From Datisca glomerata (lineage: Eukaryota; Streptophyta; Magnoliopsida; Cucurbitales; Datiscaceae): a stretch of DNA of 64,000 nucleotides. The notes under the pieces were generated by a model. The model saw only the letters and a program-made list of their open reading frames with translations. It made no database searches and was not told the DNA's origin. The stretch lies in NCBI GenBank assembly GCA_003255025.1, contig QANY01013420.1:681645-745644 (forward strand), given 5' to 3'. The first letter of the stretch is position 1, and the number at the start of each line of letters is the position of its first letter. The translations under genes were made by a program, and so were the position numbers. Positions 22,990 to 34,638 of the stretch are shown piece after piece.

Positions 22990-24720
22990 CAGGTTGTTGA
23001 CTGTCGATATGTGTGTTACTATAACATCTCCACCCTGAGCAATCTCTCTGATGAGGTGATACTTATGCTATATGTTTTTAGATCTTTTGTGGCTCCTCGG
23101 TTCCTTCTGGTTTACTACAGCCCCATGTTATCGCAATAAAGTGTCATGGGTTTGCCAGCTTCTGGAACAATTTCCAAAGTTTTCAGGAACTTTCTAAGTC
23201 ATACAACCTCCTTTGTAGCCTCACAAGTTGCCACATACTCAGATTCCATGGTAGAATCAACAATGCAAGATTGCTTGATACTTCTCCATACTCCTACTCC
23301 ACAATTAAGAGTACATGTATACACAAGCATGTAATTCCTCATTCTTCTAAGATACTTGAGGATATGCTTGATGGCATTCCAATGGAAAGACTCACCACAC
23401 CCACTATGTAGCAAATAATTGGTCTAGTGCAAAGCATGGCATACATGAGATTTCATACGACTGAGGCATATAGAATCTTTCTCATGTCTTCCTCATCTTG
23501 AGGAGTCTTGGGAGATTTTACCTTGGAGAGGTTAACTCCATGCCTGAAGGGAAGATATCTCTCCTTAGAGTCTTGCATACTGACGAGATCCATCACCTTA
23601 TCAATATAAGATGTTTGAGACAGTGTCAATTGTTTGTTCTTCCTATCTCGAATATCTCAATACGTATGACAAAGGCAGAGTTTTCAAGATCCTTCATATT
23701 AAATTGCTTTGCAAGCCAAACCTTGACATTAGACGATTTTTCTACATCTTTCCCAATTAGTAGAATATCGTCTACGTACAAGACTAGAAAAACCATGTTT
23801 TCTTCATGTATCAATTTATACACATAGGGTTCATCCACTAACTGCTCAAAATCATAGTTCTTGAAAGTTTCGTCGAATCTGATATTCCACGACCATGATG
23901 CTTGCTTAAGTCCATAAATGGACTTTAGCAGTTTGCACACATTACTCTCTTGGCCTTTTCCATGAACCCATCCGGTTGAGCCATATAAATACGCTCTTCA
24001 AGATTTTCATTCAGAAATGCATTCTTGACGTCTATCTACCTTCATATTTGAGGGCAGCAGTAATGAATTGGAGGATTTAGATGGACTTAAGTATGGCCAC
24101 CGACGAGAAGGTATCATCATAGTCAATAACTTCATTTTAGATGTAGCCCTTGGCTACTAGCCTAGATTTGAATGTCTTCACATTCTCATATGGACCTCTA
24201 TTTTTCTTTTATATCCATTTACACCCTACAGGTTTTATCTCTTTAGGAGGATCTACAAGCTTTCAGACTCTATTCGAGTACATTGATTGTATCTCGACGT
24301 TCATGGCTTCTTGTCATAGGTTTGCTACAGGACCAAACATGGCTTGCGAGTAGGAAACAGGTTCATCATGATCCTTATCTGAGACTAATGTTAAGGTATC
24401 TTTATAAGACATGTACCTTTCAGGTTGTCTCACAATCCTCCCACTACATCGAGGCTCCATAGGCCCTGGCTCTTACTATGGTTATTCCATTATTGAATCA
24501 GGAATGGTTCCTGATTAGGGATTCAGTGCACTCCCACTCAATAATTCTTCTAGCACAAGTGTGCTTCTCAGCTTCACGCTTCTTATAAAATATTTCTCAA
24601 GAAAATATGCATTCGTGCTAATGAATGTTTTCTTGTCGCTCAAACTATAAAAGACTTATCACTTCATTCCCTTGGGATATCCTAAAAACATGTATAATTA
24701 TGATTGAATGGCCAACTTGC
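22990..24720 (-). pseudogene. Copia RT and RNase H, broken
   Basis: On the minus strand RT is clearest at 23626-23940, with LLKSIYGLKQASWSWNIRF, DEPYVYK and the catalytic VLYVDDILLIG box. Upstream pieces near 24150-24250 (the K.RLVAKGY-type region) are degraded. RNase H lies at about 23100-23420, with CVYTCTLNCGVGVW and DSTMESEYVATCEATKE, the usual T.EAEY.A..EA.KE motif. Frames are interrupted between blocks. Confidence 0.8.
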
Positions 24721-25133
24721 ATGTCTTCGATCTCAGTACATGTGCCACGCATCCCCATATCCTAAGGTGACATACAGATGACTTTCGTCCACTCCATTTT
24801 TCATTTGGCGTGCTAGACACCATCTTTGACAGAACTTGGTTAAGGATGTATGTTGTTGTTTCCAAAGCATATCCCTAGAACGAATCAAGGAGGGATGAGT
24901 AACTCATCATGGATCTGACCATATCCATTAAAGTTCAATTCCTCCTCTCTGACACACCATTCAGTTCTAGAGTGTCAAGTGCTGTAAGCTGAGAAAAAAT
25001 ACATTATTCCTTAAGAAAGTATTCGAACTCTCCTAGCAAGTACTCTACACCACAATGGGATCGTAGTGTCTTGATTTACTTCTCTAATTACTTTTCAACC
25101 ACAGCCTTGTACTCTTTGAACTTTTCAAAGGTT

Positions 25134-25700
25134 TTAGACTTTTGACACATCAGAATAAATATGTCCAAAATGTGAGTAGTCATCAATGAAGGCTACAAAA
25201 TATTCATAACCTCCTCTTACTTGGATATTCAACGGCCCACATACATCACTATGTACGAGTTTGAAGCATTGAGTGGCACTTTCACCCTTCACTGAAAAGG
25301 GTCTCTTGGTCATTTTACCTTGTATGTAGGATTCGCATTTGGGTAGTGATCCCACACTTAAAGTTTGCAATGGACCATTTTTTGAAAGTCTTTTAATCCT
25401 GTCTAGGTTAATATGGCCAAGACGTACGTACCACAAGGAGGTTAGATCGATTGAGTTAGATTTCAACCTTTTACTATCCCTTTGTAAATGAGCATTTACT
25501 TCAGTGTCACATAACATTAGAACTTTTGGTTTTACATAGAATAAGTTATTTATCAAACGTATAGTAGTGGTCAAGCAATCATTTCTAAAGATACCAATAT
25601 GTTTATCAATGAAAATCATAGTCAATCCTTGCTCAATTAAACTAACTACTGAAATAAGGTTTTGACAAAAAATGAGGATATAATAAACATCTCATAAAAC
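25134..25700 (-). pseudogene. Copia pre-integrase and integrase, broken
   Basis: On the minus strand a 163-codon open stretch reads LWYVRLGHINLDRIKRL (zinc H..H half), CESYIQGKMTKRPF (C..C half) and then the integrase core HSDVCGPLNIQVRGGYEYF and FIDDYSHFGHIY, containing the first catalytic aspartate. The second D and the E lie downstream in broken frames (24900-25100). Protease-like remnants precede it near 25640-25760. Confidence 0.85.
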
Positions 25701-25769
25701 CAAAAAACTGTTATCAAATGACAATTTAATAGTTCCAACTGATACAGTCGATACTAGTGCTTCGTTCCT

Positions 25770-26892
25770 GCAATGGAAGCTAAACTCGCCCTCACTAAGC
25801 CTCAAGCATTCGAGTTCTGCTTCTTAGCTTTCTTCGGACATCTCTTGTATTTCTTTTTTGCGTCAGAAGTGGAAGATTTACTTTCAGTAAAGTTTGCCTC
25901 TCACTCATTCATAAGCTCCAAAAGTGAGTACCTTAACTTATTTCTAATTACAACCCATAAAATAATAATAAATAAATTATAACAATTTTAAATACTAATT
26001 TTCATGGCGTCTGTAATTTTCTCCTTCTCCTTCAAGAAGTTCCACCATTTTGTATCTCTTTACAAAAGTCCAGCCCCATTTTAAAAATTTAAAATTTAAT
26101 TTAAAATTAATTTTTCACCGATTTGTACTTTGATAAATAAATTACCAAGTAAATTAATCAATTGATTTATTTTTAAAAACAATTTATATAATAAATTTCA
26201 ATTAATTAGTGTTGAAAATTTACCAAATAAAATAAAATTAATTTTTAGGGACTGGATTGAATTTGAAATCAAATCCCAAATTCCTACAAATTATTTGGGC
26301 CAAGTAACCATTGCTTAGTCCAACAACTCAATAAGCTTGGTGGGTCCATGCTAGCCCAATGGTCCAATATGGCCTCGTCAACACTAAGCTGTCAAAAACC
26401 CTAAGGTTTTCTAAATCTAAAAGTTTCCAAAACCTCAAGATTTCCAAAACCCAAAAGTTTCCAAAACCCAAAACTTTCCAAAACCTTAAAGTTTCCTAAC
26501 CATGATTAGGAAACCTACGGCGGTGAGCGGTGACGGAAAGCAGTGTGGGGCGGCAAGCGATGGCGCGGTGAGGTGGCGGTGAATGACAGTGAACGACAGT
26601 GATGGCGGCGATGAGCATCGCCTTTTCTTTTGACGACGGATTTACATGGAATTTAAATATATGACTTTTGCAAAAATTAAATTACATCAAATCCTAGCCC
26701 TCAATTTCAGCGATCAATTCTAAAATTAAAAATAAACACCTAGAGTCAATCAATTGTGATCGATTCATAAAACACATTCAAACATACTTTGAATCTTCCA
26801 TACAAAAATATATGCCAATATCACAATATCCATCTATACATACGTTTAATCACTAAATATTATAATCAAGAACGCAATGCTTTGATATCAAT
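25770..26892 (-). other. Copia leader with gag remnant, 18-19-bp tandem repeats and GC-rich patch
   Basis: Only a short gag tail is visible (about 25780-25900, lysine-rich KKKYKRCPKKAKK). The rest is AT-rich. At about 26395-26500 five imperfect units of AAGTTTCCAAAACCC lie in tandem. At 26515-26630 a GC-rich patch of GGCGGTGA/GCGGTGACGG repeats stands out from its surroundings. A degenerate primer site TTGATATCAAAGC lies at 26878-26890 on the minus strand beside the LTR. Confidence 0.65.
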
Positions 26893-28732
26893 TGTTAAAT
26901 TGAGTTTTAAAAATTTGAAAAAAATTAATGAACCACGAACAGTTCGTTTGCGGAATATCAAAAAAATTTAAAATAAATATTTAATCAAATTAAATATAAA
27001 ACCATTCAACGATCGTACATATTTAGATAAACGTATCAAGAAGAGATAGAAATAATTTAATACATTTTCTTGTAATGGAGAATTTCTGTATTGTATGGAT
27101 CTAATTAATTGTCTTGCGTTCTTCATTCTTGAGATTCTTAGAACTTCATTTGATCTTCACACCAATAACCACTCGTAGGATTTAGAAGTATATATCGCAA
27201 TGATATTGATAATAACTGAGTGTGAGCTCTCAAAACAACTGAGCAATAAAAAATAATTTTTCTTCTTCCTCTAGAGGGTTCGGTGACAGCGGTAGGGAGG
27301 AGGGGAGATAAATTCTAATATGCTTTGTCTAACCCTTATCTTAGCTTAGAGTTAGGTGTGGAATCATTTTATATTACTTATTGAATTTACCCATATACCC
27401 CTATATGATAAATCAAAATTTACCTTCCTTGCACTGCAATCTATGATATTTACATCTCATCTAGAGCCAAGATTGTGTCCAAATTCATCAATTCAAATTG
27501 ATAAATTAAATTTATCCCTATCAATTAATTAATTAATTTTTTTATCTAGTAATTATCCAATAATTAAATAATTAATTTTGCTCTTCACTAATTTAGTGAT
27601 GACACCCATCACATATGAGTTCGGTAAGTGTATCTTGATCCAAAATATATTTTTGATCCAACTAATGTTGTTTCTCATTCTTGTATTTATGAGCTACTCC
27701 TGAGATTGAATGGATTCACATGAATAAATCTAAGAGATTCAAATACCCGGCTAATTTGTCTCCATAAATTTGTGGCCTATTTAATCTCGACATCGTACAA
27801 CTCCACTATAAGTTTGATGCTGAATCAACTCTTGATTTATACACGCTTCATTTTCTGTTGGTGCAAATAAACATGTTTATTTCACGATCCACAAAATATT
27901 TTAATATGTTACCTTCGCGGATATAACAAGAGTGGTATATAAAATTACCATTTTACCCATCTACTTATTATTTCCTTAACTCATTTATTGACTGTGAATA
28001 AAAAAGACATATTCGTGAAGTGTCTCATACGGTTCACTCTTATTCAATGACTTATATCATCGAGTACCGGGTCCGATTTATCTATTCACACACCTATCAA
28101 TAAAGCATAAGGTGGTCTGGTTGCTTTTGCAATCTGATCACGAATTTCATATCTATGAATCACACAAATCCAATATAGTTGAATCACGATCCCATCAGCC
28201 GAGGTATTGTCTGGCAATTCAAATTCACTCATTTGACATATCAAAGATCACAACTAACTAGGTCAAGTTCCGTATTCAACTGAGGATTAAGCTAATTATG
28301 AAAATACCCTTAATGTGTCACAATTAGATTTAGAGCTAGATAAATGGCTTTACACTAAACTAATTTATTACTGGTCTATTCAACATATTCCATAACATAT
28401 CTAAGTCAACCATTAGAGTCTTCACTCCCATGCCCCAAAGCAGGCATCTTTTAGTTCAACCTATTAGTCGTTATTAGACTCGATTGCCAAGTCAATCCTA
28501 AGACTACGAATAACATTCTAAAATATTTTGGAAGAGTTTGTCTGGAAGACCCCTCTGTCTTTACTACTCTTACGTTGATAATAGTTATAGGACTTGAGTA
28601 AAATATAACCACACTTTAATTAAAGAAAAACTTTCATTTATTCATTAAATTCGGTAATATAAAAATGTCAGAGAAATAACTAAATAATCATAAATATTTA
28701 TTACACCCTGCTTTATGGACATAATTCTAACA
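26893..28732 (-). repeat. 5' LTR of the 21029-28732 Copia
   Basis: 1840 bp, direct copy of 21029-22885. Outer end is followed by the GTCCT target duplication; inner end abuts the primer-site relic. Confidence 0.9.
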
Positions 28733-28737
28733 GTCCT

Positions 28738-29110
28738 CACATGCATGAGGATGAGGTCTACACGAACCCGAGGGTGAGGTCCCTGCGGACCTAAGGATGA
28801 GGTCCCCATAGACCTTAGGACGAGGTCTACATCGACTCAAGGATAAGGTCCCATTGAACTGAGGAATCGAGTCCCCACGGACCTGAGGACGATGTCCCCA
28901 CGACCGGAGGATGATGTTCTTACAAACCTGAGGATGAGATCCATGACAGACCTGAATGCGAGGTCCTCAACGACTCGAGGATGAGGTCTGCATGGACCTA
29001 AGGACTCAAGTCCCCCCGGTTCTGAAGATGAGGTCCTATGAACCCACGGACGAGTTCCCCTAGCCCAAGGACACGCCTCGTTCTCAAACTAATGAAACCA
29101 AGGACGAGGT
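28738..29110 (+). repeat. Minisatellite, ~23-24-bp units (GAGGACGAGGTCCCCACGGA type)
   Basis: About 15 imperfect units of roughly 23-24 bp, each with GAGGA.GAGGTCC and a CACGGACC-like half, tile this stretch. A second copy of the array occurs at 31710-32050 as part of a larger duplication. Confidence 0.85.
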
Positions 29111-29400
29111 CAATGTCAGTGCTAAAGTCTAAGTATTAGGATATTCCACGCCTCCCTAAAACTCAGCTACTCCACCGAGACATGAACTAAGTCGAGGAAG
29201 ATAGAGTGTCATCAATGATATTAAATGTACCAACATTAATCACGAGCCAAACGTGAGCTTATTTCCAGAAGTTGCTGAGGTCCCTAAACTCATTCTCCAA
29301 AGATTTTATCAGTATTTTCTGATCACCTCTCTTATATTTAGTTTATCTCACCAAAAACTTGTTCACATCAACCTGATAACTAGTAAAGTGACCACCAAAG
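29111..29400. other. Non-tandem spacer between two minisatellites
   Basis: About 290 bp without tandem structure or coding potential, repeated at about 32050-32336 with high similarity (shared AAAGTCTAAGTATTAGGAT, CGAGGAAG, GTGTCATCAATGATATTA). It looks like a leader or LTR piece of an old non-coding element, but no family was recognised. Confidence 0.5.
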
Positions 29401-31472
29401 CAAGTTCATTTAAATAAACTTCAAAACAATAGTCTAAGAAGAATATAAGGTTGAAGCAATCCATCAAACTTGCTTGCTTATCTAAGATGACCATGGGCTC
29501 ACCCTAGCCTAAGTCAATTAAGGTGACCCAAGACTCATCCTCACCAAAGTCAATAAAGGCCTTCCTAAGCTCACTCTCCCTAAGTCACCTTAGGTGACCC
29601 GATGCTCATCCTCACTGGTGAACCTAAGCTCACCCTCTCCAAGGTCAGCTTAGTTGTGCCGCAGCCCATCCTTATCAGTGATCCAATGCTTAAACTCACC
29701 TAAGAAATCTAAGGTTACCCGAGGTGCATCCTTGCCTAAGTCACCAAGTTGCCTTAGGCTCACCCTTGTCAAAATCGCTAAGGTTACCCGAGCTCATCCT
29801 CTTTGAAGTCATTAGATATAACCCCAAGTTCATCTAATCGTACGAGAAGACATGGGCTCACTCCCACATAAGTCATTTAAGGTGATTCCAGTCCCATCCT
29901 CACTAGAGGCAACCCCAAGCTCACCCTCACCTATGTCATCTTAGGTGACCCAAGGCTCATCCTTGTCAGTAACCCCAAGCTCCTCTTACCTAAGCCATCC
30001 TAGGTGATTCGAGGCTCATTCTCACTGAAGTCAGCGAGGTGACGCGAGCTCATAATCTTTTAAAGTCATTAGAGGTGACCCTAAGCTCACCCTCACCTAA
30101 GTCATTTGAGGTGACCACTGGCTCACCCTCAATTAAGTCATTTGAGGTGACCTCAGACACATCTTTGATAAAGTTAACTGAGGTGACCCCAAGCTCACCA
30201 TCCCCTAAGACATTTGAGGTAACGTGATGCTCATCCTCATGTAAGTCAAGGACGTGACATCAGGTTCACCCTTGCTAAACTCACCAAGGCTACTTGAGCC
30301 CATCCATGGTGGTAACCCGAAGCTCATTTTAACACAAGCCATCTTAGGTGACCCGAGGCCCATCCTCACTAGTGACAGGATGCCCATCCTCACCAGTGAT
30401 CTAGAGCTCACCCTCACCTAATATATATAAGGTGACTCACAGCTCATCTTCGCCCAAGTCACCAAGGTGACCTTAGGCTCATCCTCTTTAAAGTCATCAA
30501 AAGTGACCCCGAGCTCACCTTCACGTGAGTCATTTGAGGTGACCACGGGCTCACCCTCAACTAAGTAATTTGAGGTGACATCAGACTCATCTTTGGCAAA
30601 GTCAATAGAGATAACTCCAAGCTCACCATCTCCTGAGATATTTCGTTGACGTGATGCTCATCCTCGTGCAAGTCAAGGAAGTGACCTCTGGTTCACCCAC
30701 ACTAAAGTCACCAAGGTAACCTGAGCCCATCCACAATGGTGATCCCAAGTTCACCCTAACATAAGCCATCTTAGATGACTTGAGGCTCATCCTCACTAGT
30801 GACTAGAGGCCCATCCTCACTAGTGACCCGAAGATTACCCTAACCTATTATATCTAAGGTGACCCAAGGCCCATCCTCTCCCAAGTCACCAAGGTGGCCT
30901 CAGGCTCACCCTATTAAAGTCACTAAGGCTACCCGATCTCATCCTCTTTGAAGTCATTAGAGTAACACCAAGCCCGAGTAACACCATGCTCACCAAGTCA
31001 TTTGTGAATACCATAAGCTCACCCTCACCTAAGTCATTTGATGTGACCTTGGACCTATCCTCGTCAAAGTTAACAAAGGTGACCCTAGTTCACTCTTACC
31101 TAAGCCATCATAGATGACCCTAGGATTATCACTGTCGGTGATCCTAAGCTCACCTAAACCATCTTAGTTGAAATGTGGTCCATCCTCACAGAAATCACCA
31201 AAGTGTCCTTAGCACATCCTATTTGAAGTCATTAGTGGTGACTCCAAGCTTATGCTCACAGAAGTCATTTGAGATGACCATCAACTTACCCTAACCTAAG
31301 TCGTTTAAGGTAACCCTAGACATATCTTTGGCAAAGTCAATAGAGGTAACCTCTATCTCACCCTCACCTAAGAAATTTAAGGTGACTCGAGTCTCATACT
31401 CGTCAAAGTCACCAAGGTGACCTTAGGCCTACCCTCATCAAATTCACCAAGGTTAGCCCATCCTCTTTGAAC
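29401..31472 (+). repeat. Minisatellite, ~36-bp units (AAGTCATTTGAGGTGACC type)
   Basis: Around 50-55 imperfect units of about 36 bp: AAGTCA..TGAGGTGACC followed by a variable half ending in CTCACCCTCACCT or CTCATCCTC. Where frame is kept the unit reads 12 residues (e.g. KSFEVTTGSPSI at 30075-30200), but stops are frequent and there is no start context, so I do not call a protein. Divergence between units is high, so the array is old. Confidence 0.85.
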
Positions 31473-31704
31473 AGACTGCGAATAACATTCTAAACTATTT
31501 CAGAAGAGTTTGTCTAGAAGACCACTCTGTCTTTACTCTTCTTACGTTGATAATAGTTCCAGAACTTGAATAAATTATAAACAAACTTTAATTAAAGAAA
31601 AAATTTCATTTATTCATTAAATTCAGTATTACAAAAATGTTAGAGAAATAACTAAATAAATATAAATAGTTATTATACCCTACTTTATTGACATAATTCC
31701 AATA
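31473..31704 (-). repeat. Displaced Copia LTR tip (copy of 28501-28732)
   Basis: This 232-bp block matches the outer 232 bp of the LTR ending at 28732, with no net length change, and is followed by the same flank beginning GTCCTCACAT. It has no LTR body or internal region attached, so it was copied together with the flank rather than inserted. Confidence 0.85.
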
Positions 31705-32397
31705 GTCCTCACATACATGAGGATGAGGTCCACACGGACCCGAGGGCGACGTCCCTGTGGACCCAAGGATGAGGTCCCCACAGACCTTAGAACGAGGTCT
31801 GCCCCACCTCGAGGATAAGAGACCCATTGAAATGAGGAATCGAGTCCCCACAGGCATGAGGATGATCTCCCCATGACTCGATGACGATGTCCTTACGAAC
31901 CTGATGATGAGGTCCCCGACAGACCTGAGGGCGAGGTCCCCAACGACTCGAGGATGAGGTTTGCATGGACCTGAGTACTCGGGTCCCCCAGTTCTGGGGA
32001 TGAGGTCCCACAAACCCAAGGACGAGGTCCCATGAAACCAAGGACAAATTCACTCTCAATGCTAAAGTCTAAGTATTAGGATAGTCCCCACCTCCCTAAA
32101 ACTCAGCTCCTCAACCGAGGCATGAACCAAGTCGAGGAAGTAAGAGTGTCATCAATGATATTACACCAACACCAATCACGAGACAACGTGAGCTTATTTC
32201 TAGAAGTTTTTGAGGTTCCTAAACTCATTCTTCAAAGATTTTATCAGTAGTTTTCGGCCACCTCTCTTATATTTGGTTTGTCTCACCAAAATCATGTTCA
32301 CATCATACTGGCAACTAGTAGAGTGACCATCAAAGCAAGTTCATTTAAATGAACTTAAAAAATAGTCTAAGAAAAATATAAGGTGGAAGAAATCCAT
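31705..32397 (+). repeat. Duplicate of 28733-29464 (24-bp array plus spacer)
   Basis: Continues the duplication started at 31473: the 24-bp minisatellite (31710-32050), then the spacer, then CAAGTTCATTTAAAT... to about 32397, collinear with 28733-29464. Similarity stays recognisable throughout despite indels. Confidence 0.85.
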
Positions 32398-33000
32398 ATA
32401 ATTATTTTGAGGAAGACAAACTTGGGTCACCTAAGATGGTATAGGTGATGGTGAGCTTGGGGTTGCATTTATTAACTCTAGTGAGAATGGGATTGGGATC
32501 ACCTCAAATGACTTATGTGAGAGTGAACCCAGGTCTTCTCGTACGACTAGGTGAGCTTGAGGTTATATTTTATGACTTCAAAGAAGATGAGCTTGGGTAA
32601 CCTTAGCGATTTTGATAAGAGTGAGCCTAAGCCAACTTGGTGACTTAGGCAAGGATGAGCCTTGGGTAACCTTAGATTTCTTATATGAGGTTAAGCTTTG
32701 GGTCATCGACGAGGATGTGCTTCGTGTAACCTAAGATGACCTTGAAGGGGGTGAGCTTAGGTTCATCAGTGAAAATGAGCATCAGGTCACCTAAGGTGAC
32801 TTAGGTAGAGTAAGGTTAGGGTGGCCTCTGTTGACTTTGGTGAGGATGAGTCTTGGGTCACCTCAAATGACTTAGGCAAGTGTGAGCCCATGGTCATCTT
32901 AGATAAGCAGACAAGTTTGTCTTCCTCAAAATAATTTGATGGGTTGCTTCCACCTTATATTTTTCTTAGACTATTTTTTAAGTCCATTTAAATGAACTTG
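32398..33000 (-). repeat. Inverted duplication of ~29401-29956 with palindromic arms
   Basis: The block 32425-33000 is the reverse complement of about 29401-29956, keeping the order of diverged 36-bp units. Its end (32912-33000) pairs with the forward stretch 32336-32424, giving inverted arms of about 89 bp around a ~487-bp loop. This is the only stretch where the 36-bp units run in the opposite orientation. Confidence 0.85.
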
Positions 33001-33608
33001 CATATATGAGGTGACCCTAAGATCAACCTCAAGGTTAGCCCATCCTCTTTGAACTCATTAAAGGTGACCCTAAGCTCATCCTCACCTAAGTCATTTGAGG
33101 TAACCTCAATCTCATTTTCGCTGAAGTCATCAGAGGTGACCCCAAGCTCACCACGCACCTAGTCATCTAAGGTGACTATATGCCCAACCTCACCAAAATC
33201 AAGAGGCGACTCGAGCTCATTCTCGTCGAACTCATCTGAGACAATCATATGATCATCCTCTCTAAATCTAAAATTGTACCTTCAAAGTCATCGGATGTGA
33301 CCAAGACCTCATGGCTCATGCGCTATAGTTATACAAGAAGTTTTTAAACTCAACCTTGCTGAGTGAAATCATTAGAGGAAATTCTAAGCTCTCCCTTTCT
33401 TAATTCAGCTACGATTATCCTCAGCCTTTCCATTAAAGACATCAAGATCACCCAAGCTCAACCTTATTGAAGCCATTCAAAGTAACCCTAAACTCGTCCT
33501 TTGCATCCATATGACATGAATAAATGCTCATTCTTTGAACCTCATACACTCTTTAAAAGAAGAGACTTACTAAAGGAGGATCTCATCAGAAGCCTCCATC
33601 CCAACATC
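33001..33608 (+). repeat. Continuation of the ~36-bp minisatellite, decaying rightward
   Basis: Forward-orientation units (TCATTTGAGGTAACC, GTGACCCCAAGCTCACC) resume after the inverted block and become harder to align beyond about 33300. Confidence 0.7.
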
Positions 33609-33782
33609 TAGGGGTGTAACCAGTTCGGTTTCGTCAGTTATTTGGGTAAAAATCAAATCGAACTGAAACTTTGGTTCTCTAATTTTCTCAAATCAAACAT
33701 AACCGAACTTATATAAAGAACTGAATGAATCAACCATTTTTGGTTTGATTCGGCCAGTTCGATAAAATAAATTTCACCCCTA
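33609..33782. mobile_element. hAT-type MITE (174 bp)
   Basis: The ends are TAGGGGTG (33609-33616) and CACCCCTA (33775-33782), perfect 8-bp inverted termini of the kind seen in hAT miniature elements. The flanks repeat CAACATC at 33602-33608 and 33783-33789, seven of the eight bases expected for a hAT target duplication. The interior has no coding frame and contains CAGTTCGGTT and AACCGAAC motifs. It sits inside the minisatellite remnant, so it inserted after that array formed. Confidence 0.8.
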
Positions 33783-33959
33783 CAACATCAGTAGGCGTTA
33801 CCTATGAGCTCAACCTCTAAATTCATATGAGAGACGTCCACAAGCTCTGCCCACAAGCTTAATTTCCCATTTGGGATGACATATCAATTCAACCAATATG
33901 GTCTTGTCTACTCATCAGAGATGACCTTACGATCATCCTCTAAACACATCAGAGGTAAC
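33783..33959. other. Minisatellite remnant, no gene seen
   Basis: Degraded units with ATCAGAGATGACC and ATCAGAGGTAACC can still be recognised; nothing else is visible. Confidence 0.5.
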
Positions 33960-34560
33960 CCTCTTTAATGCGCAACGGATAGACTTGTCGTCTAACTTTG
34001 TTCGAGTAGGACTTCTATTTTGAACAAAGCAAACACCGCCAAAGACACGAGGAATAATAGGGAAAATGGGTTTTTCGAGATGAAGAATACCTAAAGAAGC
34101 TTGCCCTCTCAAGATTCGATTGAGAACTCTTTTAATAAAAAATGTTGGGGTGAGAACATATATGTCCTAAAAAATTTGAGGAACTGACATTCCCTTTAGA
34201 AGGCATCGAGAAATGCCCATAAGGTGGCGATTTTTGCACTCAGCTACCATATTTTGTTCAAGAGTATATGGACATGTAAGCTGCTGAATAATCCCGAGAC
34301 TGAAAAAATGAGAGACAAGATCACTCAAAATATACTTCCCCCTATTATCAGAATGAACTGATCGAACAACAGTTTGATACTGGATTTCAATCATAGTAAG
34401 AAATTGTTTAAGCACATGTGAGATATCCGATTTTTTCTTAAGTAAATAAACCCATGTACATCTAGAAAAGTCATCAATAAATGTGACATAGCAGTAACAG
34501 GAGAGGGACCCCAAACATCTGAGTGAATTAAATCAAACACAGCAGCATATCAATTCATGC
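33960..34560 (-). pseudogene. Copia integrase, broken
   Basis: A 115-codon open stretch (34167-34514) reads YVTFIDDFSRCTWVYLLKKK, then RSVHSDNRGKYI (second catalytic D) and YTLEQNMVAECKNRHL (catalytic E region). The preceding GPS/SDVWG part lies near 34510. Downstream, 33975-34130 reads LGILHLEKPIF and PRVFGGVCFVQ in another frame, then homology stops. Confidence 0.85.
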
Positions 34561-34638
34561 GAGAAATATAAGGCTTATAACAATGTTTCAAAAGCTCGTA
34601 AATTTCACATTTAAACTGAAAGTGTTTTCATGCACTAA

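Larger units (their letters stand above)
21029..28732 (-). mobile_element. Complete Ty1/Copia retrotransposon (7.7 kb) with 1.85-kb LTRs
   Basis: Direct LTRs at 21029-22885 and 26893-28732 flank a 4.0-kb internal region on the minus strand. The five bases outside each end are identical, GTCCT at 21024-21028 and GTCCT at 28733-28737, a perfect target duplication. Domains from right to left are a primer site, a non-coding leader, a short gag/protease remnant, integrase, RT and RNase H, which is Copia order. Stops, frameshifts and visible LTR divergence indicate an old, inactive copy. Most of gag is missing. Confidence 0.92.

Noticed and set aside
30039..30227. Open frame of 12-residue repeats (KSFEVT...) that looks like a repetitive protein
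   Set aside because: It is a by-product of the 36-bp minisatellite: 36 is a multiple of three, so any frame without a stop repeats. There is no conserved start, and neighbouring units carry stops.
31606..32059. Several overlapping minus-strand frames of 64-137 codons
   Set aside because: They lie over the duplicated 24-bp array and LTR tip; composition is dictated by the repeat and no domain is recognisable.
28733..33600. CRISPR-like array
   Set aside because: Units are contiguous diverged tandem repeats without unique spacers of fixed length, in plant nuclear DNA.
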